Shown here: positions 1-9,873 of the stretch, one piece after another
Numbering within the stretch: the stretch's first letter is position 1
Layout: each line of letters starts with the position of its first letter
Assembly (NCBI GenBank): GCA_015956445.1
Contig: WIUZ02000008.1
Coordinates: 186,001 to 250,000 of the forward strand
From: Thelephora terrestris
Taxonomy: Eukaryota; Basidiomycota; Agaricomycetes; Thelephorales; Thelephoraceae
DNA: 64,000 nt
Reading direction: 5' to 3'
Translations under genes and position numbers: made by a program
The notes under the pieces: model-generated
The model's database searches: none
What the model was told of the DNA's origin: nothing
What the model saw: only the letters and a program-made list of their open reading frames with translations

Positions 1-2001
1 TCGTGCGCCTTATCAACCCGACCCGTAACATAATCTTTAGTCAGGCGGATCGGATTCAGAGAAACGTTTGATCCGATCTCCGGTTCCTGGCGCCTTTCCT
101 CATTCGTAAGTCAGCTGTCGACTTAAGCACTTTTCTTCCGTCTCATTGACGCCCCCATCTCTCTCTCTCCCCCACGTCCTCGGACGTCCCTCCGTCTCTC
201 ACGTCCCTCGTTCTTGACGAACGTCGGACTCTCCCATCGCTGGTCGACTGTACAACACCTCCGCGGTTCCTCGCTCGTCTCTGACGCCTCCTCGCTTTGC
301 AACCTTGCTCTGCCGCCGCCTACCAACATACCCCGACCCCGACCTTATACCTCCACCCCAACTCTATCCCGGCCTCTCAACTCTCTCTTTTCGACATTGA
401 CGACTACCCTACAACCACCTCTATCGGATAATTCCCTTTTTACGCCGCCCCGTGCCCCCCAAACAGTAAAGTCCCCCACTTAATCTCTCTCTCTCTCATT
501 TTCGCCTACTCTCCCTCCCGATCTCTCGAATCTCTCTCTCGCCTACCTCTCTCTCACCCGACTGCCTCGGAAACGTCTACGGCGTTTGGTACCTCAACCC
601 TTAGACCGGGTACCGCGCGTTCGTGATTTTCCGCTAAGTCCCCATCTCTATTCCCCTTTCGTTTCGACCCTTCTATCCCGTCTCGCCTATTCCCATCTCA
701 CCTTATCACTTTCTCTTGAAATTTCCGTAGCCTACCAACTCATAATTTCTCGCGGACCTAGCCTAGCCTGGTCCACCGTCTCTCACGTATCTCACGCCCA
801 CCTTTCTCCAGATCCCGCGTCTACCGCGCCGCTCAACCGTCGCCCTTCCGTCAAACCTCCGATCTCGCTCCCCCTTCCGAAGACCTCGACCACAACCTCT
901 CTCCACCCCCGCCGTTTCTCTCTCCCCCCTCAAACCAACCTCCCGCCGCTCCTACCGCCTCTCCTGTGCACGCCGCTGCCCTCGTCTCCTCCAAACGAGC
1001 GCACCCGCCGCCACCACCACCCGATCCCTTCGCCTTGATCTTTCCGTACCCCGCTTCCCTTTGGACTTTTTTTACCGTACCCTCACCCACCCTTCCTTTC
1101 GTTAGTTCTATCCTTCTTCCGAACGCTAGCCGTTCCCTTTTGCCCCCTTCTTTTTCTACCACCCCTTTCGGTTTCATCCCGCCTTCACCTTCTCCCCGCC
1201 TTATTTTTTTACGGACCACTCACCCTTCTCCCACGTCATTCTTTGTTTTCTTTGATCGCTACGTATTTGACATACAGGTTTAAATTTTGTTTCTACCTTT
1301 CTTCGCTCTTTGTTGCCGCGCCCACTATATCCATTATATAGGTAGACTACTTTCCTGTTAGTACACCTAGGTGCAACACGAGTGCCCCCTCCCCTTTTCA
1401 ACCTAACTCTCGTGCGATAAGTCCTCGGCTTATCAGCCTTCTCACACACATTACTGAAAGGTTAAAGTATTTTTATTAGTAAGGCCGTTTTTCTTACTTA
1501 ATATCTATCCTGCCCCCTCTCGCTTCCCGGCCTCTTTCCCGTCGTACGCCACATACTAATCGCGCGGCGCAACTTGAAAAAGTTCCCCGCGGATTCGGAT
1601 TCTCGCCCTCCCTCTATTCAATTTTTTTTTTTTTTTTACCTCGTTTTCACCCTTAATTAGTTCCCCGCGACCTCGTCGCCTTATTTTAAATTTTTTATTT
1701 CCTCCGCCCATTCTTTCCTCTCCTCTGTTCCCCCTCTCGGTTTTTCCGTGCCCCGATCATTTTCTTCCGCTCTCCCGGTTTCCCCTTCCTCTTTTATTTC
1801 TTTTTCCCACAACCTCTCCGCCTCGATCTTCGTCCCGCTTCATCGAGTCTTTACCCTTTCTTCCTTGGCTTTTTTTTTCGGTTTCTCCCGCCCGCCCACC
1901 CTTCCGGCCTTTGCTGATTTTTTTTCTTTTCCTTCTTTTTTATTTTGTTTGTTGTGGGTGCCCGTTGGTACAGGTGAAATAAAATTTTTATTTTACATAC
2001 C
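1..2001. other. Pyrimidine-rich stretch without a recognisable gene
   Basis: About 2 kb that is strongly rich in C and T on the + strand, with long runs such as CTCTCTCTCTC and T-tracts near 1628-1640. The open frames here are low-complexity Pro/Ser/Leu-rich or Arg/Gly-rich and look like products of the base bias, not genes. It directly precedes the Gypsy coding region that starts near 2002, so it may be the LTR and leader of that element, but I could not match it to a second copy inside the window. Confidence 0.5.
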
Positions 2002-2652
2002 ATGTCCCACCAAGCTACCAAGTCCGTAGACAGGACTAAGAAGACCTGGGTAAGACCAATTTCTCCCCCTATTCCCCCTAACCCCGTTACCTCTCTTAGG
2101 TACGACTCTGACTCAGACTGGGATACCCAAGCTGAGCAGGAGATTTCTGACCAAGAATCTTGGAAAGAATTACCTGGCTTAGTGCCTCAGTCTGATGACT
2201 CAGATGAAGATGAAGAGTCGAACATAACCACCCTCCCTTATGATACACCCCGTGCTGTGTTCAAGTACAAGAAAGTACGTGACAAAGTGAGACCTGTAGC
2301 CATACAGATCCCTGAACATCAGAAACCCCGGCGTACCATTCCCCGAGACCCCCTCCTCAATCTCCCCAAGTTACCCTTTCACCCTCCGACATTTTCCCCT
2401 ACTCCCAAGATTACCTCTGAACGTATGAAAGAGCTAGCAGTAGATAGTCATGAGGAACTATGGCCTGAAGAACGAAAGCTACTTCAGCATGTACTCTGTA
2501 TCAATGAAAGGAGCATTGCCTTTGATGAGTACGAAAGAGGAACCTTTCGTAGTGATTATTTTTCAGACTATATTATTCCTACCATAGAGCATGAACCATG
2601 GATAGAAAAGAACATACCCTTAGGATTAGCCCACAAGGATGAAGTCCTACGG
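2002..2652 (+). CDS. Gypsy element 1: N-terminal part of pol, upstream of reverse transcriptase
   Basis: An open frame of about 217 codons begins at ATG 2002. The first 90 residues are acidic and disordered-looking (DSDSDW, DDSDEDEE). From about residue 150 the text (ITSERMKEL to AHKDEVLR) resembles the linker that precedes the RT fingers in basidiomycete Gypsy elements, including the HEPWIEKNIPLGLAHKDE stretch. The frame runs into the nested insert at its end. It is part of a fossil retroelement, not a host gene. Confidence 0.65.
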
Positions 2653-3772
2653 TGAACTTACTGAACACTCCGGGTAGTCGGATACCCTAAAAAAGAGTGT
2701 ACAAGCAGTTGAGGTGGGTACCGGTTGAGTGTTGAGTTCTGTACGACCACCGGAACAGAAGAGCTGTTCAGAGATGCCCGAAGATGTCTGGAGAATCGCC
2801 GGGGAAGACCGCGATGACTAGAGTAAAGCGCGAGATTCGAGACAAAGCAGAGGGGGATAGGAACCGAGGTTGCTGAGAGTTGCGATAGAGAATCACCGCG
2901 AAATCGTAAAGTAGCTGAGGCAGGCTTTTGGTGGGAGCAAGAGAAGAGACACAGAGAAGCCGAGAACTTGACTTGAGAACTGGAGAGCGAACCGGAGAAC
3001 TGGAGAACTCGGACTGAAACTGAACTGGGGGATCTGAGTCGATGGATTCCAGGCTATCTAAGACACAGTATATAAAGGAAACCGAAGAATCTCCTAAATA
3101 AGCAGTGTCGAGATAGTCCGTGAGAGAGAAGGGGAACGGAAAAGCGAAACTAAGAGGAACTTGGTAAGAGGGGTAACTACTAGGGGGGGAAACGACGACG
3201 AAGGCTGAGTAACTACAGGGACGATGACGAAGGGGTGACGACGGCACGAGAGGAAGCCGCGTCATACAGGAGAAAATGCAGGGGAACAGAAATCGAGAGC
3301 GGAAGATAGCAATGGAGGCAAATGCCCGGAGAACGGAACGGTGCGGGGAATGGAACTGATCAATCGACCGGGAAGTTCCGATCGATAAGGATTCGCGGGG
3401 ACGAGAGCACAGAACGATGGGATAACCGGAGATCGATGGCGGGAGGAATTGATAACGATAGATGGCGATGGCGAAGGGCTAGAACGAGAGTCGAAACGAG
3501 GATGAAAGGCGAGGGGAACGAGGCGTCGGGGATATCAGAGTTCCGGAAGGTCGAGTAGCGGGTGGCAGATGGCAGGACGCGAGGATTCGAAACAGGGTTC
3601 CCGAGAGGGGACGCGAAGCGGGGAAGAACGTTCGAGAAACAATAGAGGCGGTCCGGTGATCAGGGTGAAGGTTGCCTCGAGGCAGTCGCGAGGCCAAGAA
3701 GAGTCCGGAACTCAATGGAGTCGAACGACCAATAGGAAGGAATCGGAGATTGAGAGTTTCGACGTCGCGACA
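2653..3772. mobile_element. 1.1 kb insert inside Gypsy element 1, possible solo LTR
   Basis: This purine-rich segment (on the + strand) separates two parts of the pol coding region. It begins TGAACTTACTG and ends GTCGCGACA, that is TG...CA, and ACGG lies immediately on both sides (2649-2652 and 3773-3776), a possible 4-bp target-site duplication. Its length of about 1120 bp, lack of coding content and TG...CA ends fit a solo LTR of an unrelated element. An intron-like origin cannot be excluded. No second copy was found in the window. Confidence 0.45.
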
Positions 3773-3776
3773 ACGG

Positions 3777-6692
3777 TTACTAAAAGAGAAAATCAATGCT
3801 GGAGTCTATGAGAGAGCTCAAACTGCTTATAGGTCCAGATGGTTTTATGTTCTCAAGAAAGATGGCAGCTTACGTATAGTTCATGACCTCCAACATCTAA
3901 ACGGCATTACAATCAGGGATTCCGCAGTTCCCCCTATTATTGAAGAATTTGTAGAAGCCTATGCTGGACGTAGTGTCTACACTGTATTGGACATGTACTG
4001 GGGATTCCATGCCAGAGTACTTGACCCTCACAGTAGAGACTTAACTGCATTCCAGACTCCTATAGGTTCCTTTAGGATTACGTCATTACCAATGGGATAT
4101 GTAAATGCCCCAGCGGAATTTCAGGATTGCATGATGTTTATCCTTCAAGATGAAGTCCCCGATGTAGCAGGTGTATTCATTGATGACATACCAATCAAAG
4201 GACCAGCTACGAAATATATTCAACTAGATGGCAAGGAGGAAACTCTCCAAGAAAATCTAGGTATCAGAAGATATATTTGGGAACACATTAATGATGTACA
4301 CAGAGTTCTTCATAGGATTGGAGAAGCTGGAGGAACAGTATCAGCTAAGAAGATGCAGCTCTGCCGTGCAGAAGTAGAAATAGTAGGACACAAGTGCAGT
4401 GCTAAAGGCAGAGAACCAGTAGATTGTCGTGCCCAGAAGATCAAGAATTGGCCAACTCCAATTAACCTGAAAGAAGTTAGAGGATTCCTAGGCCTCTGTG
4501 GAACAGTGCGGATTTGGATTAAGGACTTTAGCCGTTTGGCTAGACCCTTGGTCGATCTAACCAGAAAAGAAACAGAGTTCCATTGGGACACAGAGCAACA
4601 GGAAGCCTTTGAAAAGCTAAAAGACTTGGTATCAAGCGCACCAGCTTTACGATCAATTGATTATTCCAGTGACAAACCTGTTTACCTATCAGTAGACACT
4701 AGTGTGCATGGAATAGGTATGATTCTCTCTCAAGACGATGAAAATGATCGCCGTATCCCAGCAAGGTATGGATCTATTCCCCTAGGAGGATTCAGTGATC
4801 GCTATGGCCAATCTAAACTAGAGCTATACGGACTATTCCGTGCATTGCATAAGTTTAGAGCTTATCTTTCTGGAGTTAAGAATCTGATTGTAGAAGTTGA
4901 CGCTTCTAGTATTGGAGGTATGCTAAAACACCCCGATATTGTCCCAGGAGCAACAATGAATCGATGGATCAAGGGAATCAAACAGTTTCTGTTTGAACTT
5001 GTCCATGTTCCTGCTGACAAACACAAAGGACCAGATGCCTTGTCAAGAAGAAGACGTGCCACCGATGAAGAAGACTTCTCCCAAGAATCAGACCCAGAAG
5101 ATTGGATAGATAGAATTGCTTTAGCAGCTGAAATCCGAGAAGACCCCCTCCCCTCAAGATCCCCCTCTTTCCCCTCACAACCTACACCCGCTCCAATCCA
5201 CCTAACCCCTCGACCCCCTTCACCCCTCCCTCATTTGGAAGATGCAACCTTCCTGGACGACAGTGTCAAAGCTTCGTATGCTGTCTCCTCAAGTCATCAG
5301 TATTCTGATGAAGATCTAGTCGCCATCCTTAGATATTTAGTTACGAAAAAGACTCCGAACTTTAGGTTTTCCAGGCAGAGGAAAGCTTTTCTCAAGAAGG
5401 CAGAACCCTTCTACATGGAAGAAGCCCACATGTACAAACATCGCCTAGGCTACCCTACCCAAGTAGTAATCTTCCCCAAGCAACGAAGGAAAGAAATCTT
5501 ATGGGAAGCTCATGAAGACATAGCTCACCATGGAGTATGGGCTGTGGAGCAGTTCGTAACCCTTCGGTACTTTTGGCCAGGAATGAGACAACAGATCAAG
5601 GAACACGTACAAAGCTGTCATACCTGTCAAATCAGAAGCACCAAGAAGATGCATATTCCTATCACCGTTTCCCACCCTCCCCGTTTGTTTAGCAAGGTCT
5701 ATGTAGATGTAATGAGTATGCCCTTAGCCAGAGGTAAGCGTTGGTTAATCAACTGTAGAGATGACCTTTCCGGTGTTACGGAATGTAAAGCTATAGCAAG
5801 GGATAAAGCCAAAGTCATGGCTAGGTTCTTCCTAAAGAAGATCATCCTGCGTTATGGAATAGTTCTGGAAGTAGTAACAGATAACGGTCCTTCCTTCGGG
5901 AAAGAATTTTCTGATCTACTGGAAAAATATGGAATACGTCATATCAAGATTTCTCCCTACAATTCTCAAGCCAATGGACCAGTAGAACGTGGTCACTATA
6001 ACATCCGTGAAGCACTAGTAAAGTTGTGCAAAGGAGACTTATCCAAATGGCCTCTCTTTGTCTCAGCAGCTAACTATGCCGACAGGATCACAGTACGAAA
6101 GTCTACAGGATATAGCCCGTATTACTTGTTACATGGAATTCACCCCTTACTACCAGGAGATCTCACTGACGCTACGCTATTGGTCAATGACTTTAAGCCA
6201 GGAATGACCAGAGATGAACTTGTCCAGGCCAGAGCACGCCAACTGCTCAGGCTTCCAGAAGATATAGCTAAAGCACGGAAAATTCTCCAGAAGTCAAGAT
6301 TCAAATCCAAGGAAGCTTATGAAAAGAAGTTTGCTAGGCGTCTCAGGAAAACAGCTTATCGGTCAGGTGATCTAGTACTAGTACGAAATAACCGGATTGA
6401 AAACAGTGTGTCTATTGAAAGGAAGACTGCAGATAGATACATGGGACCCTACCGTGTCATAAGACGAACTCAAGGAGGATCTTACATCCTGGAAGAAATG
6501 GACAGTAGTGAACTAGCAGAACACATAGCCGCCTATAGACTAATCCCATATGTAAAAAGACAGGATCTAGGCCAATGGGCTGAACTAGTCACCTCAGATA
6601 ACGAAGTTGAAGATGAGAACCTCCAGGAACAATCAGATGAAGATATCCAAGGATCTCAGCAAGAAAGCAGCTCGGAATCATCCACTCATTAA
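3777..6692 (+). CDS. Gypsy element 1: reverse transcriptase, RNase H and integrase part of pol
   Basis: The open frame encodes a fingers/palm RT with a VLKKDGSLRIVHDLQ motif, a VFIDDI catalytic box (a variant of the usual YxDD) and SLPMGY. RNase H follows (YLSVDTSVHG, ELYGLFRAL) and ends in the HKGPDALSRR tail. The integrase has an HHCC head (HEDIAHHG then CHTCQ) and a core with VDVMSMP, VTDNGPSFG and ANGPVERGH, which supply the D, D and E positions. A C-terminal GPY/F-like segment (DRYMGPYRV) and an acidic tail follow. The order RT-RNaseH-IN is that of Ty3/Gypsy. Confidence 0.85.
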   Translation, partial: LLKEKINAGVYERAQTAYRSRWFYVLKKDGSLRIVHDLQHLNGITIRDSAVPPIIEEFVEAYAGRSVYTVLDMYWGFHARVLDPHSRDLTAFQTPIGSFRITSLPMGYVNAPAEFQDCMMFILQDEVPDVAGVFIDDIPIKGPATKYIQLDGKEETLQENLGIRRYIWEHINDVHRVLHRIGEAGGTVSAKKMQLCRAEVEIVGHKCSAKGREPVDCRAQKIKNWPTPINLKEVRGFLGLCGTVRIWIKDFSRLARPLVDLTRKETEFHWDTEQQEAFEKLKDLVSSAPALRSIDYSSDKPVYLSVDTSVHGIGMILSQDDENDRRIPARYGSIPLGGFSDRYGQSKLELYGLFRALHKFRAYLSGVKNLIVEVDASSIGGMLKHPDIVPGATMNRWIKGIKQFLFELVHVPADKHKGPDALSRRRRATDEEDFSQESDPEDWIDRIALAAEIREDPLPSRSPSFPSQPTPAPIHLTPRPPSPLPHLEDATFLDDSVKASYAVSSSHQYSDEDLVAILRYLVTKKTPNFRFSRQRKAFLKKAEPFYMEEAHMYKHRLGYPTQVVIFPKQRRKEILWEAHEDIAHHGVWAVEQFVTLRYFWPGMRQQIKEHVQSCHTCQIRSTKKMHIPITVSHPPRLFSKVYVDVMSMPLARGKRWLINCRDDLSGVTECKAIARDKAKVMARFFLKKIILRYGIVLEVVTDNGPSFGKEFSDLLEKYGIRHIKISPYNSQANGPVERGHYNIREALVKLCKGDLSKWPLFVSAANYADRITVRKSTGYSPYYLLHGIHPLLPGDLTDATLLVNDFKPGMTRDELVQARARQLLRLPEDIAKARKILQKSRFKSKEAYEKKFARRLRKTAYRSGDLVLVRNNRIENSVSIERKTADRYMGPYRVIRRTQGGSYILEEMDSSELAEHIAAYRLIPYVKRQDLGQWAELVTSDNEVEDENLQEQSDEDIQGSQQESSSESSTH

Positions 6693-7016
6693 ACCCCCTA
6701 CCCCCTACTGTCATTACACCCTGTATACGGTTATCTTAGCAACTTATCCCCCACCAACAATCCAAGACTTTCCCTCCCTTACGCCTGGAAAGCAAACAGT
6801 GGCACAAGAAGGCCGACATCAAGTGACGCATGGAACCATCAATAGTTATGTCAATAACATCATCCATACTAATCTGCTTATGGGAATATGATCTGATCAA
6901 GATAACCTTATCAAGAACGGAGCGCCCACACCAAACAGCATATTCACACGAAGCGGCAAACTGGCCTCTCCGCTAACCCTTTTTCCTGTCCCTCCCCACT
7001 CTCTCTACTTAACTGC
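6693..7016. other. Non-coding spacer behind Gypsy element 1
   Basis: C-rich sequence with short ORFs only; nothing recognised. It probably belongs to the 3' untranslated part of the retroelement. Confidence 0.3.
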
Positions 7017-7526
7017 TTGAAGAGACCACACAATCGTTACCCCTCCCCTCTCCTCTCCAACCCCTATACCAAAGGTGCGGCCAAGTCCTTCCCTCAGACA
7101 TCCCCAGGACCTGACTTCAAGATCCGCGACATAGCCACAACACTGGTATTTGGCCAACCGTTCATTACAACGCCAAAACCCCTCTCCCTTCCTTTGAAAA
7201 CCATGGAGTGTAGTTACGCTGAAGGAAATTGCGTACTTATCACCCTCCCTCCCAACACCTGCCTCACCTCCGTCTCCCACATCCTCCTTTACCTCCTCAA
7301 ACACAAGAAGGCCCGCCAGCAAATTTACATGGCTGCTGAAAAACGTCGCTCCACGACCTGGGAAGCCATCTGGGTCGACCACAAATCCTTCCTCTACCCC
7401 TTCCTCCTCGAACGCAATACCCCAGACAAAGTATTTATGGAAGACATCAAAAACCAGTATCTCGCCAGCATCTGTTCCCAAAAACATCGAATTGCGAAGT
7501 CATACCGTAGTTTAGGCATAATCTAA
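7017..7526 (+). CDS. Small ORF A downstream of Gypsy element 1, unknown
   Basis: An open frame of 169 codons in C-rich DNA. I recognise no family. Residues about 75-150 (SHILLYLLKHKKARQ ... LYPFLLER ... VFMEDIK) resemble the products of ORF B (7997-8287) and, more weakly, ORF C (8858-9439): each has a leucine/tyrosine-rich helix ending in basic residues, then an aromatic stretch, then a charged helix. Three similar frames in a row behind a pol gene suggest an accessory gene of the element that duplicated. The true start is uncertain; an internal Met at about residue 63 is also possible. Confidence 0.35.
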   Translation: MKRPHNRYPSPLLSNPYTKGAAKSFPQTSPGPDFKIRDIATTLVFGQPFITTPKPLSLPLKTMECSYAEGNCVLITLPPNTCLTSVSHILLYLLKHKKARQQIYMAAEKRRSTTWEAIWVDHKSFLYPFLLERNTPDKVFMEDIKNQYLASICSQKHRIAKSYRSLGII

Positions 7527-7996
7527 ACTACCAATCAAAGTAGATAGCTGCCCCCCCCTGCGAATTTAAAAAGTTCCTTTTCCCACCGTCATTAATTTAC
7601 CCCGAATGACTAAGGAAGATAAGAATGCAGAAGAATATCGCCTAGGACGGCAGAGGCCAACAATAGGAAACTGACTCCAGCCGGAAAAATCGACATCCTA
7701 CCTTACGAACTTAATGACTTAACGACAACGCAACACAGTAACATTACGACTTATGACCCATAGAACCTTACGACATCATGACCCAGCAACATTACGACCC
7801 CCAACCACAAACAACCGCCACCTCCTACGTATCCTCCCCATCGAACTTTACCCATCAAGCATGTTAATTGCACGACGTTACAAGAAACAAGTTGATGTTA
7901 TCGCCTACATGAAACGGTAGGACTTGTACACAAGCGAACCAAAGGAATAGCTAAAGAGGTCCTTGAAAAAGCCACTACAAATTCAGGATCATCCGG
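7527..7996. other. Spacer between small ORFs A and B
   Basis: AC-rich repeats of the type 'cttacgac / cattacgac / aacgac' between 7690 and 7800; no gene seen. Confidence 0.3.
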
Positions 7997-8287
7997 ATGA
8001 CCCCCGTGTCAGAACGAACAAGAGACCACATTCCCATCAAGAACTATATGGGAGAATCCTGGAACTCTGCAAGCGACGTCTTAAACTACCTACTCAAGAA
8101 CAAGGGCCTACGCCAGTATCTACTCAAAGAATCTCTCAAGCGGAGGACCATAACCGGATGTGCCGGATGGTTGAACCACCCTCTCCTTCATTCCTACATT
8201 AATTTGCGACTAGTAGATAACGACAAGAAGTTTGTAAGGCAGGTGAAACGGCACATACGTCAGTTAAACCTTAAACCTTGTAGTTAG
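7997..8287 (+). CDS. Small ORF B downstream of Gypsy element 1, unknown
   Basis: An open frame of 96 codons. The segment SDVLNYLLKNKGLRQ ... LLHSYINLR ... KKFVRQVKR lines up with ORF A (SHILLYLLKHKKARQ ... LYPFLLER ... KVFMEDIK). Shorter than ORF A, it may be a diverged or partial copy. No known domain recognised. Confidence 0.3.
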   Translation: MTPVSERTRDHIPIKNYMGESWNSASDVLNYLLKNKGLRQYLLKESLKRRTITGCAGWLNHPLLHSYINLRLVDNDKKFVRQVKRHIRQLNLKPCS

Positions 8288-8857
8288 GAACGTCTCCTTA
8301 GCAATACCTTTGCTCGTCTATACAAACGTCCGCTCCGCCCGCCAGCAATACATGTTTTGTCCCGTTTTCCATCCCCCCCCTCCCTTCCAATCAAATTTCG
8401 TCCCGATTTTTATATATCCTCAATCACTTCACCATTCACGCGTCCAATCCCTTCGCCCCTTCACCCTTCTAAGAACCGTCTCTTTTCCCCTCCCTCCTTC
8501 TTATTCAATTTTTATGTAACCTTCTTCGATCGGCACCTCTGATGGCGCCTGGTCACATCGAATGCCAATTTGTCAATTTGCCTGGACCCGACCCAAGGTC
8601 TCGGCCCCATTCAGTTATTTCTATTTTTAGTTATATTAGTTTCCCCTTTTGTATTCTGAACGTCCTAGCTACTAACCATATTAAGCCGTAACATTCCGCC
8701 CGTTAGCATTCCGCCCGCTTGACACCCTCACCTGTCAAACGTTCTGCCCTTCCAGCGCCCAGCTGTCAAAAACTAAATTAAGTCTAGAACCTATCAAAGC
8801 ATTTGTCTTACCACCTTGCCCCTTACATGAGGCCGAACCCATTACAAATAAAAAGGT
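8288..8857. other. Pyrimidine-rich spacer between small ORFs B and C
   Basis: C/T-rich stretch (8370-8510), then a less biased part with the near-duplicate 'cattccgcccgttag / cattccgcccgcttg' at about 8693-8722. No gene seen. Confidence 0.3.
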
Positions 8858-9439
8858 TTGGATGCGATCACGAATGGAACCGCCAGCTCATCGCCTTCAA
8901 CGGCAAGACCCTATCACAACCAACATCCCTTCCTAGAAAACATGCACATCATCGACTACTGTGTAGAGCCAGAAGGAATAGACCAGTATTGGACTACCTC
9001 CCTCGAACTCTATTGCTACCTCTACTACAACAAACGGGAACGGGTTCGCTTGCAGACGCTAGTCAACTTGATAGGAGAAATCGACGGACAATTCTTCCAC
9101 CTCTACCACCGATGTGATCCATTCCACCTACGCCTCAGAAAAGGACAAAGTGATCTGGAATTCCAGTACCATCTCAGAGTCCTCTTCTATTCAATCAGGA
9201 TTGAGATGGTCAGGGTCTATCCCTTGGAATGTACGTCCACCTCTATTGTGTTTACAATCAGTAAATATAAAATAATGAATCCCAGACTTGTTGGGATAAT
9301 TGCGATCAGGGATGATCGTTTAAAGTTCCCCGCGGATGTCGGACCCCAGGATTATCATTATTTATTTTACGATTTTACGCACAATTTATACTCAACAGAC
9401 TGGTCAATGGGTTATTTAAATGATTTAAATATTGTTTAA
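8858..9439 (+). CDS. Small ORF C downstream of Gypsy element 1, unknown
   Basis: An open frame of 193 codons, the longest of the three look-alike small ORFs. Residues about 27-110 (IDYCVEPEGIDQYW, SLELYCYLYYNKRERVR, FHLYHRCDPFHLRL) follow the same helix-aromatic-charged pattern as ORFs A and B. No catalytic or metal-binding motif, signal peptide or membrane segment is evident. Probably an accessory frame of a retroelement; function unknown. Confidence 0.35.
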   Translation: MDAITNGTASSSPSTARPYHNQHPFLENMHIIDYCVEPEGIDQYWTTSLELYCYLYYNKRERVRLQTLVNLIGEIDGQFFHLYHRCDPFHLRLRKGQSDLEFQYHLRVLFYSIRIEMVRVYPLECTSTSIVFTISKYKIMNPRLVGIIAIRDDRLKFPADVGPQDYHYLFYDFTHNLYSTDWSMGYLNDLNIV

Positions 9440-9443
9440 TCCA

Positions 9444-9532
9444 GATAAGATTAGATAACAGAAATCTAATTATAATCCATTGTAGATAAGATAAGATAAG
9501 GATCCTACAGATTAGATCAAGAGATCAGATAG
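9444..9532. promoter_or_regulatory. Cluster of GATA motifs
   Basis: Repeated GATA cores occur within about 90 bp: AGATAAGATTAGATAACAG near 9446-9464 and AGATAAGATAAGATAAGG near 9484-9501, plus AGATAG at the right end. GATAAG is the core bound by fungal GATA factors (nitrogen, light or iron regulators). The cluster lies just upstream of the heat-shock-element-like arrays, so it may be part of the same LTR or promoter. It could also be simple-sequence drift. Confidence 0.35.
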
Positions 9533-9537
9533 CCATG

Positions 9538-9740
9538 GAAAGCCCTAGAACATCATGGAACTTCCTGGAACATGCTGGAAAGTGCTGGAACATTCTAGAA
9601 GGTAACGGAACGTCACAAATGTGATAACTTGTCACACCAAGAATGCTGTGGAAGCAGATGGAACATGACGGAATATTATGGAACATTGTGGAAAGTGCTG
9701 GAATGTTCTGGAACATTCTTGTGTAAAATAGTATATATAG
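9538..9740 (+). promoter_or_regulatory. LTR-like promoter with two arrays of heat-shock-element repeats and a TATA box
   Basis: GAA triplets recur exactly every 10 bp in two arrays: at 9548, 9558, 9568, 9578, 9588 and 9598, then at 9661, 9671, 9681, 9691, 9701 and 9711. Between them TTC occupies the alternate 5-bp slots at 9593, 9706 and 9716, giving GAAcaTTCtaGAA (9588-9600) and GAAtgTTCtgGAAcaTTC (9701-9718), which match the heat shock factor consensus nGAAnnTTCnnGAAn. A TATATA box lies at 9732-9737, about 15 bp behind the second array. The setting suggests a retroelement LTR promoter. Confidence 0.6.
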
Positions 9741-9848
9741 ACCTCAACCCCACTTCTAAGAGAAAAACAGGTACCTACTGCTCAGGAGAAAAGCACAGTT
9801 TGCTCTATCCTCACATCAGCTGAGCATCCTTTTGCTCAGTGTCTCTTT

Positions 9849-9873
9849 CCCCCCCCCCCCCCCCCCCCCCCCC
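9849..9873. repeat. Poly-C run of 25
   Basis: Uninterrupted run of C. The length may be inex­act because such runs are prone to assembly and sequencing error. Confidence 0.9.

Larger units (their letters stand above)
2002..6692 (+). mobile_element. Ty3/Gypsy LTR retroelement 1, internal coding region with a nested insert
   Basis: Fossil Ty3/Gypsy element. Seen in order: an acidic N-terminal region, reverse transcriptase, RNase H, a zinc-binding integrase head and the integrase core. The LTR boundaries are not resolved; the flanks are strongly pyrimidine-biased on both sides. A 1.1 kb foreign segment at 2653-3772 splits the coding region, so the element is broken, with one large interruption visible. 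The remaining pol frame of about 970 codons is otherwise long and open, which suggests moderate rather than great age. No separate capsid-type gag frame was recognised in front of it. Confidence 0.8.

Noticed and set aside
586-1283. Overlapping Pro/Ser-rich and Arg/Gly-rich frames on both strands
   Set aside because: They mirror the C/T bias of the region; no domain, no splice pattern and no family likeness.
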